Assembly: GCA_020637055.1 (NCBI GenBank)
Contig: JACJWR010000001.1
Coordinates: 868,001 to 932,000 of the forward strand
Direction of reading: 5' to 3'
DNA: 64,000 nucleotides
Source of the DNA: Actinomycetota bacterium
GTDB taxonomy: Bacteria; Actinomycetota; Actinomycetes; S36-B12; UBA10799
Positions 51,867 through 59,481 of this stretch are shown piece by piece (the first letter of the stretch is position 1; every line of letters starts with the position of its first letter). Made by a program: the position numbers and the translations under genes. Below the pieces are notes generated by a model. It was not told where the DNA came from and searched no databases. It worked only from the letters and a program-made list of their open reading frames with translations.

Positions 51867-52856
51867 CTACGGTATCGCCGGGTCGAATCGGTCCGCGAAT
51901 TCGGGCATCTCCCAGGGCGCCCGACTGCCGCGCAGTGGTTCCTCGGCGGTCACGGTCAGGGTGTCGGAATCGGTCGTGACTCGGTTGCGGCCGGCGCGTT
52001 TGCTCCGATACATGTGGCGGTCCGCCCGATCGAGCAGGCTCTCGGCGGTGTCGTCCCCGGTGGCCATCGTCGCGCCGACCGACACGGTGATGCGGACTTC
52101 GGCCTCGCCGCACTGCAGCCAGGAGTTCGCCACCAACATTCTGATCCGTTCCGCCGTGGCCTCGAGCGATTCCCGGTCGGCCCCGGGCAGCAGAACCACA
52201 AATTCCTCGCCGCCCCAGCGGACCGGGAGGTCGCCCCGAAGCAGCGCGTTGGCGATCGATTGGCCCGCCATGCGAAGGACCCGGTCGCCTGTGGTGTGTC
52301 CGTAGGTGTCGTTGATGTCCTTGAACCGGTCGAGATCGGCGAAGATCACGCCCAGTCTCAAGTCGTCGGACCGGACGTCGGCGAGCATCGACTCCAGGCG
52401 GGCTTCCCCCATGCGCCGGGGTGGCAGATGTGTCACCGGGTCCAACGACGCGTCGGCCGCCGTCATGGGGGTCACTGCGTAGGGCGAGGCGATTCGGGGC
52501 GAGAAGATCTCCACCGACCCGATGATGTCGCCCGCGTCGTCCCGTAAGGCCTGCCCGCGCACCGATACCGGGACGCGGTGGCCATCTTTGTGGTGCAGAT
52601 AGACGTCGGCTTCCCGCTTCTTGCCGTCTCGCATCACTGCGGCCAGTGGGCATCCGTGCCGGCAGAGTTGGGTTCCGACGCCGTTGACGTGGCGCAGGAT
52701 GCCTTCCGAGCAACTGTGCCCCACAACTTCGGCGGCGGTGTAGCCCGTGATGTGTTCGGCACCGGCGTTCCAGTAGGTGATCCGGCGGTCGAGCGAGACG
52801 AAGTACACGCCGTCCGCGATCTCATCGAGCAGGTTGAGGTAGAAATCGCTGTGCAC
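51867..52856 (-). CDS. PAS-GGDEF diguanylate cyclase
   Basis: The protein has 329 residues. A PAS domain (about 1-120) contains a Cys set C49, C65, C69 (CRHGCP), seen in many sensor proteins and possibly redox- or metal-linked. The GGDEF domain (about 150-300) has FADLDRFKDINDTYGHTTGD and the active site WGGEEF, so it should make c-di-GMP. The RxxD feedback site is not present. The start is GTG 52856 with TAGCAT 6 nt upstream. Confidence 0.92.
   Translation of the reverse strand: MHSDFYLNLLDEIADGVYFVSLDRRITYWNAGAEHITGYTAAEVVGHSCSEGILRHVNGVGTQLCRHGCPLAAVMRDGKKREADVYLHHKDGHRVPVSVRGQALRDDAGDIIGSVEIFSPRIASPYAVTPMTAADASLDPVTHLPPRRMGEARLESMLADVRSDDLRLGVIFADLDRFKDINDTYGHTTGDRVLRMAGQSIANALLRGDLPVRWGGEEFVVLLPGADRESLEATAERIRMLVANSWLQCGEAEVRITVSVGATMATGDDTAESLLDRADRHMYRSKRAGRNRVTTDSDTLTVTAEEPLRGSRAPWEMPEFADRFDPAIP
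51869..51874 (-). promoter_or_regulatory. -10 box before the antiporter gene
   Basis: TACCGT on the minus strand, inside the end of the GGDEF gene, 8 nt before ATG 51860; no Shine-Dalgarno. Confidence 0.4.
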
Positions 52857-52862
52857 TCTTGA

Positions 52863-52868
52863 ATGCTA
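52863..52868 (-). promoter_or_regulatory. -10 box of a leaderless GGDEF transcript
   Basis: TAGCAT on the minus strand, 6 nt before GTG 52856; no Shine-Dalgarno. Confidence 0.55.
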
Positions 52869-52976
52869 CGCCGGTGCCGACAGGTGTCGTGTCGAGCGGC
52901 TAGGCCCACCCACGGTGATCCGTCGTGCTCGGCGTGCTTCCGGATTGCCTGCGGGCTACCGTTCCGACACGTGCCT

Positions 52977-53004
52977 AGGTGAACGGTAGGTGAGCGAAAG
53001 GTGA
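52977..53004 (+). repeat. Three AGGTGA copies at 11-bp intervals before sulP
   Basis: AGGTGA starts at 52977, 52988 and 52999, one per helical turn; the last covers the GTG start of the SulP gene and part of its Shine-Dalgarno. It may be a protein-binding array or repeated ribosome sites. Confidence 0.6.
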
Positions 53005-54896
53005 CTGACGCTCAAACTGATGCGTCCGCCAGCAAGTGGCGGTCGGCCGTGCCGATCCTCGGGTGGTTGCCGAAGTACGACCGGCGTGCGATCGCCGGAG
53101 ATCTGTTGGCCGGGCTCGTGGTCGCGGCTTTGGCCATTCCGCAGTCGCTCGGCTACGCCACCATCGCCGGTGTACCGGTCATGGTGGGGCTGTATTCGAT
53201 TCCGCTGGCTCTGGTCGCCTACGCGATCTTGGGATCTTCCCCCCACCTGGTGGTGGGTCCGGTCTCCACGGTCTCGGTGTTGTCCGGTTCACTCGTGGCC
53301 GACCTCGCCAGCGGCGATCCGCTGCAGGCGGTCGCGCTGACGTCTGCCTTGGCGATCGGAGCCGGGCTTGGGTTGGTGGTGGGGGGCGTGGCGAAACTCG
53401 GCTGGGCGGCGGAGTTCATGTCCCGGCCCATCGTGACCGGTTTCGTCTTCGGTCTGGTGTTGCTGATCGTGGTGGGCGAGGTTCCGAACCTGCTGGGGCT
53501 GCCGAGCGAGTCCGGAGACGTCTTCGCCCGCGCCCTGGAGATCATCGCCAACCTGGGCGCACTCGACCCGCTCACCGCCGCGATCGGGGTCAGCTCGCTG
53601 ATCGTGCTGTTCGCCGGTGGCGCCTTCGCCCCACGGGTTCCGTGGGGCTTGCTGGTACTGATCGGCACCATCGTCGCCTCGAGCGTGTGGTCGTGGGCCG
53701 ACCGCGGGGTCGTCACGGTCGGTCAGGTGCCAGCCGGCCTTCCCGGCCTGTCCTTGCCGGACGTGAGCGTCTCGGCCTTGCCGGCGTTGTTCACCGGCGG
53801 TCTCGCCTTGGCGATGGTGGGCCTCGCCGAGGGGTTGAGCGCCGCGCGGCTGTTCGCCGCCAAGGAAGGCTACGCGATCCGGACGAATCAGGAACTCGTC
53901 GCCACCGGGGCGGCCAACGTGGCGTCCGGATTGTCCGGCGGCATGGGTGTGGCGGGGTCGCTGTCCAAGACTGCGGCGATGGTTCGGGCGGGAGCCAGTT
54001 CGCAGGTGGCTGGACTCGCTGCGGCGGTGATCGTGCTGGTGGTGATCGCCGCGTTTGCCGGGTTGCTCACCGCGCTGCCGAAGGCGGCACTGTCGGCGAT
54101 CGTGATCCAGGCGGTATGGGGCCTGATGGACGTTCGGGCGCTACGGCGTTACCAGCGGATCCGGCGCAACGACTTCAACTCCGCACTTGCGGCGATGCTC
54201 GGCGTGATGGTGTTCGGGCCTTTGTACGGGTTGCTGATCGCGGTCGGGCTGGCGGTGCTCGGACTGGTCTATCGCTCGAGCCGGATCGACATGGAGGTGA
54301 TGGGCAAGGTACCTGAGGAGAAGGCGGCCTGGGGGAGCATCCGCAACCATCCGGAACGGCGCACGTACGACGGGGTGTTGGTCATCCGACTCGACGCCCC
54401 GCTGTTCTGGGCCAACGCCGCGGAGATCCAAGACGGGATCATCGCCGCGGTCGACGCCGATCCGACGGTGCGGGCGCTGGTGTTGGACTTGGAGGCGACC
54501 AGCCAACTCGATACGACCAGCGTCGACGCGTTGGAGTTGCTGCTCTCCCAGTTGCAGGAGCGCGGTGTGGAGTTGTACCTCGTACGCGTCTTCTTCGGGG
54601 CCCGCCGGGTGCTGCGACGAGCCGGCTTCGACGCCAAGTTGGGGCCGGACCGGATGTGGCACAGCATCGCGGCTGGGGTCTCGGCTGCCCGAAAGGCGGC
54701 TCACCTCAGCGGAAAGGCGCACGCCCAGGAGGTCGAAGAAGCCGATGACACCCCTGGCCGGGAACGCATCGCCGTCGACGACGCCAACGGTTTCGGCAAC
54801 GGCGACGACGAAGAACCGGCAGTGGTGCCGGTCGGCGGTTATCAGGATCCGTACAACGCCCACCGCCGACGGTGGTGGAGCCGGTTCGCCCGCTGA
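53001..54896 (+). CDS. SulP family anion transporter with STAS domain
   Basis: The protein has 631 residues. The membrane domain (about 25-425) shows the SulP signature DLLAGLVVAALAIPQSLGYA and later AGLLTALPKAALSAIVIQAV. A STAS domain (about 455-560) carries LVLDLEATSQLDTTSVDALE. An acidic tail of about 60 residues ends RRRWWSRFAR. Substrates may be sulfate or bicarbonate; the sequence does not decide. The start is GTG 53001 with GAAAGG. Confidence 0.93.
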   Translation: MTDAQTDASASKWRSAVPILGWLPKYDRRAIAGDLLAGLVVAALAIPQSLGYATIAGVPVMVGLYSIPLALVAYAILGSSPHLVVGPVSTVSVLSGSLVADLASGDPLQAVALTSALAIGAGLGLVVGGVAKLGWAAEFMSRPIVTGFVFGLVLLIVVGEVPNLLGLPSESGDVFARALEIIANLGALDPLTAAIGVSSLIVLFAGGAFAPRVPWGLLVLIGTIVASSVWSWADRGVVTVGQVPAGLPGLSLPDVSVSALPALFTGGLALAMVGLAEGLSAARLFAAKEGYAIRTNQELVATGAANVASGLSGGMGVAGSLSKTAAMVRAGASSQVAGLAAAVIVLVVIAAFAGLLTALPKAALSAIVIQAVWGLMDVRALRRYQRIRRNDFNSALAAMLGVMVFGPLYGLLIAVGLAVLGLVYRSSRIDMEVMGKVPEEKAAWGSIRNHPERRTYDGVLVIRLDAPLFWANAAEIQDGIIAAVDADPTVRALVLDLEATSQLDTTSVDALELLLSQLQERGVELYLVRVFFGARRVLRRAGFDAKLGPDRMWHSIAAGVSAARKAAHLSGKAHAQEVEEADDTPGRERIAVDDANGFGNGDDEEPAVVPVGGYQDPYNAHRRRWWSRFAR

Positions 54897-55064
54897 CTAG
54901 CGGCGGCGGGATCCCCAGCCGAACAGGGTGCGCTTGGCGGGTTTGCCGTTGTCGCAGCGGCACCGCTCGCGGGAGGGGACGCCCCGCATCACCTGGGAGA
55001 CGTGGTTGCCGCATCCGCTGTAGGTCGCTTTGCCGCAGGAGCGACATTGGGCCGGGCTGCACAT
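54897..55064 (-). CDS. Small Cys-rich protein (putative zinc ribbon)
   Basis: The protein has 55 residues. The core CRSCGKATYSGCGNHVSQVM and the closing SRERCRC give a C-x2-C, C-x-N-H and C-x-C arrangement suited to metal binding; the basic tail ends KRTLFGWGSRRR. Similar small proteins with CxxCGK(T/A)(T/W)xGCGxHV occur widely in actinobacteria without known function. AAAGGA lies 9 nt before ATG 55064. The stop directly abuts that of sulP. A CsoR-like operator lies in its promoter. Confidence 0.82.
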   Translation of the reverse strand: MCSPAQCRSCGKATYSGCGNHVSQVMRGVPSRERCRCDNGKPAKRTLFGWGSRRR

Positions 55065-55155
55065 TGTGGTGGTCCTTTGCTTCGGCACCGGGTCGTGCTG
55101 AATCTTCTGGCGGGGCCCGGTGGGAGTCGACGTGGGTCGGGTACAACGTGGGTCG

Positions 55156-55184
55156 ATAATACCCCATGGGGTATCACTTGTCCT
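55156..55184 (-). promoter_or_regulatory. Promoter with CsoR-like palindromic operator
   Basis: On the minus strand AGGACA (55179-55184) and TATTAT (55156-55161) are 17 bp apart and would drive the small Cys-rich gene with a leader of about 85 nt. The perfect 16-bp palindrome ATACCCCATGGGGTAT (55159-55174) covers most of the spacer and the -10. It resembles the ATACCC-N4-GGGTAT operators of CsoR-family repressors. It lies about 60 bp before the divergent amidase gene as well. Confidence 0.6.
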
Positions 55185-55231
55185 GGGTGTGGGCAAGACA
55201 CGCTGGTCGGTGCGGTGGTCAACTAGGGCCT

Positions 55232-56728
55232 ATGGAGACCTACGAATACGCCGACTACGACGCCCTCGGCCTCGCCGAATTGGTGCGGGACAAGCAGGTC
55301 ACCGCGGCGGAATTGGTCGACGTGGCCGAACGACGCATCGACGAGGTCAACCCGGTGCTCAACGCCGTGGTGGAGCGCCGCGACGCGCTAGTGGCGCAAG
55401 AGGCACGCCATCCGGGCGACGGGATCTTCGGCGGTGTGCCGTTCCTGGTCAAGGACATGGACGGCGTGCTCGGGGGTGAGCCGAACACCGCCTCGTCCCG
55501 ATCCTTGACCGGCTGGCGACCGGTGCGGGACTCCGACCTGTTCGCCAGATTCAAAGCGGCCGGTCTGCTCATCGTGGGCAAGACCAACTGCCCGGAGTTC
55601 GGCATCTTCGGCGTCACCGAGCCGGAGTTGCGAGGTCCGGCGCGGAATCCGTGGAACCCCGATCACACGCCTGGGGGATCGTCGGGTGGTTCGGCGGCCG
55701 CGGTGGCCGCACGGATCGTTCCGATGGCCCACGGGGGCGACGGTGGCGGTTCGATCCGGATCCCGGCATCTGCCTGCGGACTGTTCGGCCTCAAGCCGAC
55801 TCGCGGACGGCAACCGCTCGGTCCCTACGCATCGGAGTTCTGGGATGGCTACGTCGTGCCCGGGGTCATCAGCCTGTCGGTCCGAGACACGGCGGCGGCG
55901 TTGGATGCCACGCACGGAGCCAGCCTCGGAGCCCCGTACGCCGAACCGCCGGCACCCGATTCCTTCCTCGCGGCGGCTCAGGAGCCGGTCGGACGGCTGC
56001 GCATCGGCTACTCCACCAAGGCGCTGCTCGGATCGCAGCCGCACCCGGACGCGGTCGCCGCGGTCACCGATGCCGTGGTGCTGCTCGAAGAACTGGGTCA
56101 TGAGTTGATCGACCTGGATCTGCCGATAGACCGTGACGTGCTCACCCGTGCCTACCTGGTGGTGGTCGCCGCCGGCATCGCGGCCGAGATCGCTGAGACC
56201 GAGCACCAGACCGGCCGCAAACCACGCCCGGGCGACTTCGAGCTGCCCACCTGGTTCCTGGGCCAGGTGGGGAGGGAACTCAGCGCCCTCGAACACACCC
56301 AGGCCAGAGAGGCCGGGCAGCGGCTGGGCTACGACTTCGCGGTGTTCTACGAACAGCATCGGCTCGACGCCCACCTCACAGCCACAATGGCGTACCCGCC
56401 TGTGGAGGTGGGGGAGTTGGCGCCGACGATGGTCGAGCGGGGTGCGTTGGCAGCGCTGCGGCGGGCGTCGACAGGTCGGGCCCTGCGGCTGGTGCTGGAT
56501 CAACTGGCGGCGAACTCGCTGGAGAAGACGCCGAACACCCAAGTGTTCAACATGACCGGCCAGCCGGCGATGTCCGTGCCGCTGTGGTGGAACGACCAGG
56601 GACTTCCGGTGGGGGTGCAGTTGGCCGGCCGGTTCGGCGACGAAGTGACCCTGCTGCAGTTGGCCTCGCAACTCGAGCAGGCGCGGCCGTGGTTCGACCG
56701 GCGTCCGCCGATCGTGGCGCAGGGCTAG
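55232..56728 (+). CDS. Amidase (amidase signature family)
   Basis: The protein has 498 residues. The Lys-cisSer-Ser triad is K74 (LVKDMDG), S150 (PGGSSGGSAA) and S174 (DGGGSIRIPAS). The C-terminal part VFNMTGQPAMSVPLWWNDQG is also typical. It lacks the GatA context (no gatC or gatB nearby), so it is a free amidase hydrolysing small amides; the substrate is unknown. The start ATG 55232 has only a weak AGGG. ATG 55166, inside the palindrome, is an in-frame alternative. Confidence 0.9.
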   Translation: METYEYADYDALGLAELVRDKQVTAAELVDVAERRIDEVNPVLNAVVERRDALVAQEARHPGDGIFGGVPFLVKDMDGVLGGEPNTASSRSLTGWRPVRDSDLFARFKAAGLLIVGKTNCPEFGIFGVTEPELRGPARNPWNPDHTPGGSSGGSAAAVAARIVPMAHGGDGGGSIRIPASACGLFGLKPTRGRQPLGPYASEFWDGYVVPGVISLSVRDTAAALDATHGASLGAPYAEPPAPDSFLAAAQEPVGRLRIGYSTKALLGSQPHPDAVAAVTDAVVLLEELGHELIDLDLPIDRDVLTRAYLVVVAAGIAAEIAETEHQTGRKPRPGDFELPTWFLGQVGRELSALEHTQAREAGQRLGYDFAVFYEQHRLDAHLTATMAYPPVEVGELAPTMVERGALAALRRASTGRALRLVLDQLAANSLEKTPNTQVFNMTGQPAMSVPLWWNDQGLPVGVQLAGRFGDEVTLLQLASQLEQARPWFDRRPPIVAQG

Positions 56729-56743
56729 CGGGGGCAGCGCCAC

Positions 56744-57880
56744 CTAATTCCTGCGACCCCGCAGGCTGTCGTTGAGTTCGGTCACCACCGACGCCGCGAC
56801 GGCGCGCAAGTCACCCCTGGCCGCCTGAGCCAGAGCCCGCTGTCGTTCATAGCCGGCTCCTCGGGTGATGATGCGTTCCAGGCCGGCCAGTTCGGCTGTG
56901 CAGTCGAGGCGCTCCGCCACCGGTTCCAAGTGGGCCATCGTGGTGCGGAGGTCCTCCACCACCAATCCCTCGGAACTGGCATCGTCCAGGATGACGATGG
57001 AGTCCATGCCGTAGCGGGCGCTGCGCCACTTGTTCTCCTGCACGTGCCACGGTGGCAGCGTCGGCAGTTCTTCGCCGGCCGCCAGGCGGGTGTCGAGGTC
57101 GGTGATCAGGCAGTGCACCAACGCGACCACCGACTCCACCTCCTCGAAGGTTGCCATGGCATCGCAGATGCGGACTTCGATTGTCCCCAGACTCGGCGAG
57201 GGTCGGATATCCCAACGGATCTCATTGATCTGGTCGATCACCCCGGTGACGTACATGTCGTTGACGTAGGACTCGTATTGGGCCCACGTGTCGAACTGGA
57301 ATGGCAGTCCGGCGGTGGGCAACTGCTGGAACAGCAAGGCCCGATTCGACACATAGCCGGTGTTCTGGGCGTCATAGAACGGCGAGGAGGCGGAGAGCGC
57401 CTGCAGGTGGGGGAAATACCGCAGCAGGGAGTTCAACACCGGCAGCACCCGATCGCGGTCGGGCATGCCCACATGCATGTGGATGCCGTAGATGAGCATC
57501 TGGCGCCCCCACCACTGGGTGCGGTCGATGAGGGTGGCGTAGCGGTCCGACACGGTCACGCGCTGGTCCTGCCAGGAGGCGAAGGGGTGCATACCTGCGC
57601 TGAACAGTTCGATGCCCATCGGCTCGGCCACGTCGGCGACCAGCGACATCGACTCCGCCAGATCCGCCATGGCTGACCGCACGTTGGGTGCCACGTCGGT
57701 GACGAGTTCCACCGTGTTGAGCAGCAACTCCCGGTGCACCCGCGGCCCGGCGGCCCCGTCCAGTGCGGCGAAGACCTCGTCGGCCCGCGACACCAGATCC
57801 TTGGTCTCGGAGTCCACCAGCCCGAGTTCCCACTCCACGCCGAGCGAGTGCGTTGCGGAGGGGTGAAACGGGATGTCCAT
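56744..57880 (-). CDS. YbdK-type carboxylate-amine ligase
   Basis: The protein has 378 residues and is related to glutamate-cysteine ligase 2. LGVEWELGLVDSETKDLV with the metal-binding Glu, IHMHVGMPDRD, WDIRPSPSLGTIEVRICDAM and ENKWRSARYGMD are family motifs. Members join glutamate to cysteine weakly or have unknown substrates. AGGA lies 6 nt before the ATG. It converges on the amidase with a 15 bp gap. Confidence 0.92.
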   Translation of the reverse strand: MDIPFHPSATHSLGVEWELGLVDSETKDLVSRADEVFAALDGAAGPRVHRELLLNTVELVTDVAPNVRSAMADLAESMSLVADVAEPMGIELFSAGMHPFASWQDQRVTVSDRYATLIDRTQWWGRQMLIYGIHMHVGMPDRDRVLPVLNSLLRYFPHLQALSASSPFYDAQNTGYVSNRALLFQQLPTAGLPFQFDTWAQYESYVNDMYVTGVIDQINEIRWDIRPSPSLGTIEVRICDAMATFEEVESVVALVHCLITDLDTRLAAGEELPTLPPWHVQENKWRSARYGMDSIVILDDASSEGLVVEDLRTTMAHLEPVAERLDCTAELAGLERIITRGAGYERQRALAQAARGDLRAVAASVVTELNDSLRGRRN

Positions 57881-58018
57881 GAGGGGTCCTAGGGCAGCGC
57901 TTCAGTCGGTCGCCAGGTGAGACGTGCAACTGAACCTCGGTGTGAGGGCAGTATTCATCGTCGACTCCATCGGCGGCAACTGCGGGTGCGTCTGAAGGCC
58001 CGAGAAGCTTGTGCATGA

Positions 58019-58035
58019 GTCACCGCTGAGGTGAC
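58019..58035. promoter_or_regulatory. Inverted repeat GTCACC-N5-GGTGAC
   Basis: The arms at 58019-58024 and 58030-58035 directly precede CATGAT (58035-58040), a weak -10 located 7 nt before ATG 58048. It may be the operator of the lipase gene. Confidence 0.4.
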
Positions 58036-58047
58036 ATGATCTTGCCC

Positions 58048-59388
58048 ATGGCTGACGACCCGCAAGGTGCAACCCCTCCCGACGGCGCCGCCGGTGGCAC
58101 AGCGTCCCCGGCTCCAGCGGCATCCGGCAAACGCCGCAAGGCCTGGACGCCCCTGCGGATCCTGGGACTGTTGGTGGTGCTCGCGGTCATCGGCGGGATC
58201 GGCTTCGTGGTGGTGAAGCTGGTGGTCGACGGCAGGCAGACCAGCGATCGGCAGGCTCAATTGCAGCCGTTCTACACGCCGCCGGACCAGCTGCCGCCTG
58301 CTCCCGGATCGGTGATCCGGACCGAAGGTATGGACAACGTGGCGCTGACCAACGGAAGCGCCCAGCGGATCCTGTACACCAGCGTCAACGACGCCGGCGA
58401 ACCCATCGCGGTGTCGGGCATGGTCTTCACGCCGAACACTCCGGCAGCCGATGCGCCGGTGGTGGCCTGGGCGCATCCGACGTTGGGCCAGGCCGACCAA
58501 TGTGCACCGTCGAGGTCGTCGGAGCCGTTGAAGGACATGACCGGGTGGCTCGATGAGATGCTCGGTCGCGGGTGGGTGGTGACCGGCACCGACTACGCCG
58601 GGCTGGGCACACCTGGTCCCAAGTCGTATCTGCTGGGCATGCAATCGGTGCGCGACATCGTCAACTCGGTACGAGCCGCCAAGACCGTCACCGCCGAGGC
58701 TGGCGTGGGTACCTCCGCCGATTGGGTCGTGTGGTCGCACTCGCAGGGCGGCCAGGCGGCCTTGTGGACCGCTGCCAAGGGGAACGAGGAGGCACCGGAG
58801 TTGACGTTGCGGGCAGTTGCGGCGGCCGCTCCGGCGGCCGAATTGGCCGAGATCATGACCGCACAGTGGAACACCGAGGTCGCGTGGGTGATCGGACCCG
58901 AAGCGGCGCAGAGTTTCACGGTGGCGTACCCGGATCTCGACGTGATGGGGGCATTATCCGATGTGGCTCGCGACGCCATGTCAGATCTGGAGTCCAAGTG
59001 CATCCTGGGGCAGGGGTTGGATGCGGTCGCCCTCACCACGCTGAGGCAGGACTTCTTCACCGCCGATCCGACCGACGATCCCGCCTGGTCGCAGATCGTG
59101 AGCGAGCAGACGCCGCCGCAGCCCGCCCCGGGAATGCCGATCCTGCTGGTACAGGGCACCGCCGATGAGGTCGTGCTGGCTCCGACCAACGCGCTGCTGC
59201 AGAACTCGTGGTGCGCAGCCGGGGTCAACATGTCGGCCTTGTGGTTGGGTGAGGTGAACCACCAGAAGGCCGCGATCATCGGAGGTCCGTCCGCAGTGCA
59301 GTGGTTGGCGGCCAGATTCGCCGGCGAACCGGCCGTGCCGAACTGCTCGTTCCCACCCCCGGTACAGCCCGCGACTCCGGTCGACTGA
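58048..59388 (+). CDS. Secretory lipase family protein, membrane-anchored
   Basis: The protein has 446 residues. A Pro/Ala-rich cytoplasmic stretch is followed by one hydrophobic segment (about 40-62, ILGLLVVLAVIGGIGFVVV), probably an uncleaved signal anchor, then an extracytoplasmic hydrolase: ALTNGSAQRILYTSVND, VVAWAHPTLGQADQCAPS, nucleophile in WSHSQGGQAAL, acid in VQGTADEVV and His in GEVNHQKA. It resembles LIP-type lipases (PF03583). The start is ATG 58048; ATG 58036 is also in frame. Confidence 0.87.
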   Translation: MADDPQGATPPDGAAGGTASPAPAASGKRRKAWTPLRILGLLVVLAVIGGIGFVVVKLVVDGRQTSDRQAQLQPFYTPPDQLPPAPGSVIRTEGMDNVALTNGSAQRILYTSVNDAGEPIAVSGMVFTPNTPAADAPVVAWAHPTLGQADQCAPSRSSEPLKDMTGWLDEMLGRGWVVTGTDYAGLGTPGPKSYLLGMQSVRDIVNSVRAAKTVTAEAGVGTSADWVVWSHSQGGQAALWTAAKGNEEAPELTLRAVAAAAPAAELAEIMTAQWNTEVAWVIGPEAAQSFTVAYPDLDVMGALSDVARDAMSDLESKCILGQGLDAVALTTLRQDFFTADPTDDPAWSQIVSEQTPPQPAPGMPILLVQGTADEVVLAPTNALLQNSWCAAGVNMSALWLGEVNHQKAAIIGGPSAVQWLAARFAGEPAVPNCSFPPPVQPATPVD

Positions 59389-59481
59389 GGTAGCGCCGCG
59401 GCGCCGTGTTGTCCGTTCGGCCGATCGCCCGTGTGGCGCAACGTCCCTCGGCTGGCACCGTCGGCGGGGCGACGATCGGGT

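Noticed and set aside
55232..56728. GatA subunit of Glu-tRNA amidotransferase
   Set aside because: The triad fits, but gatC and gatB are not adjacent and GatA-specific segments are not evident; called a free amidase.
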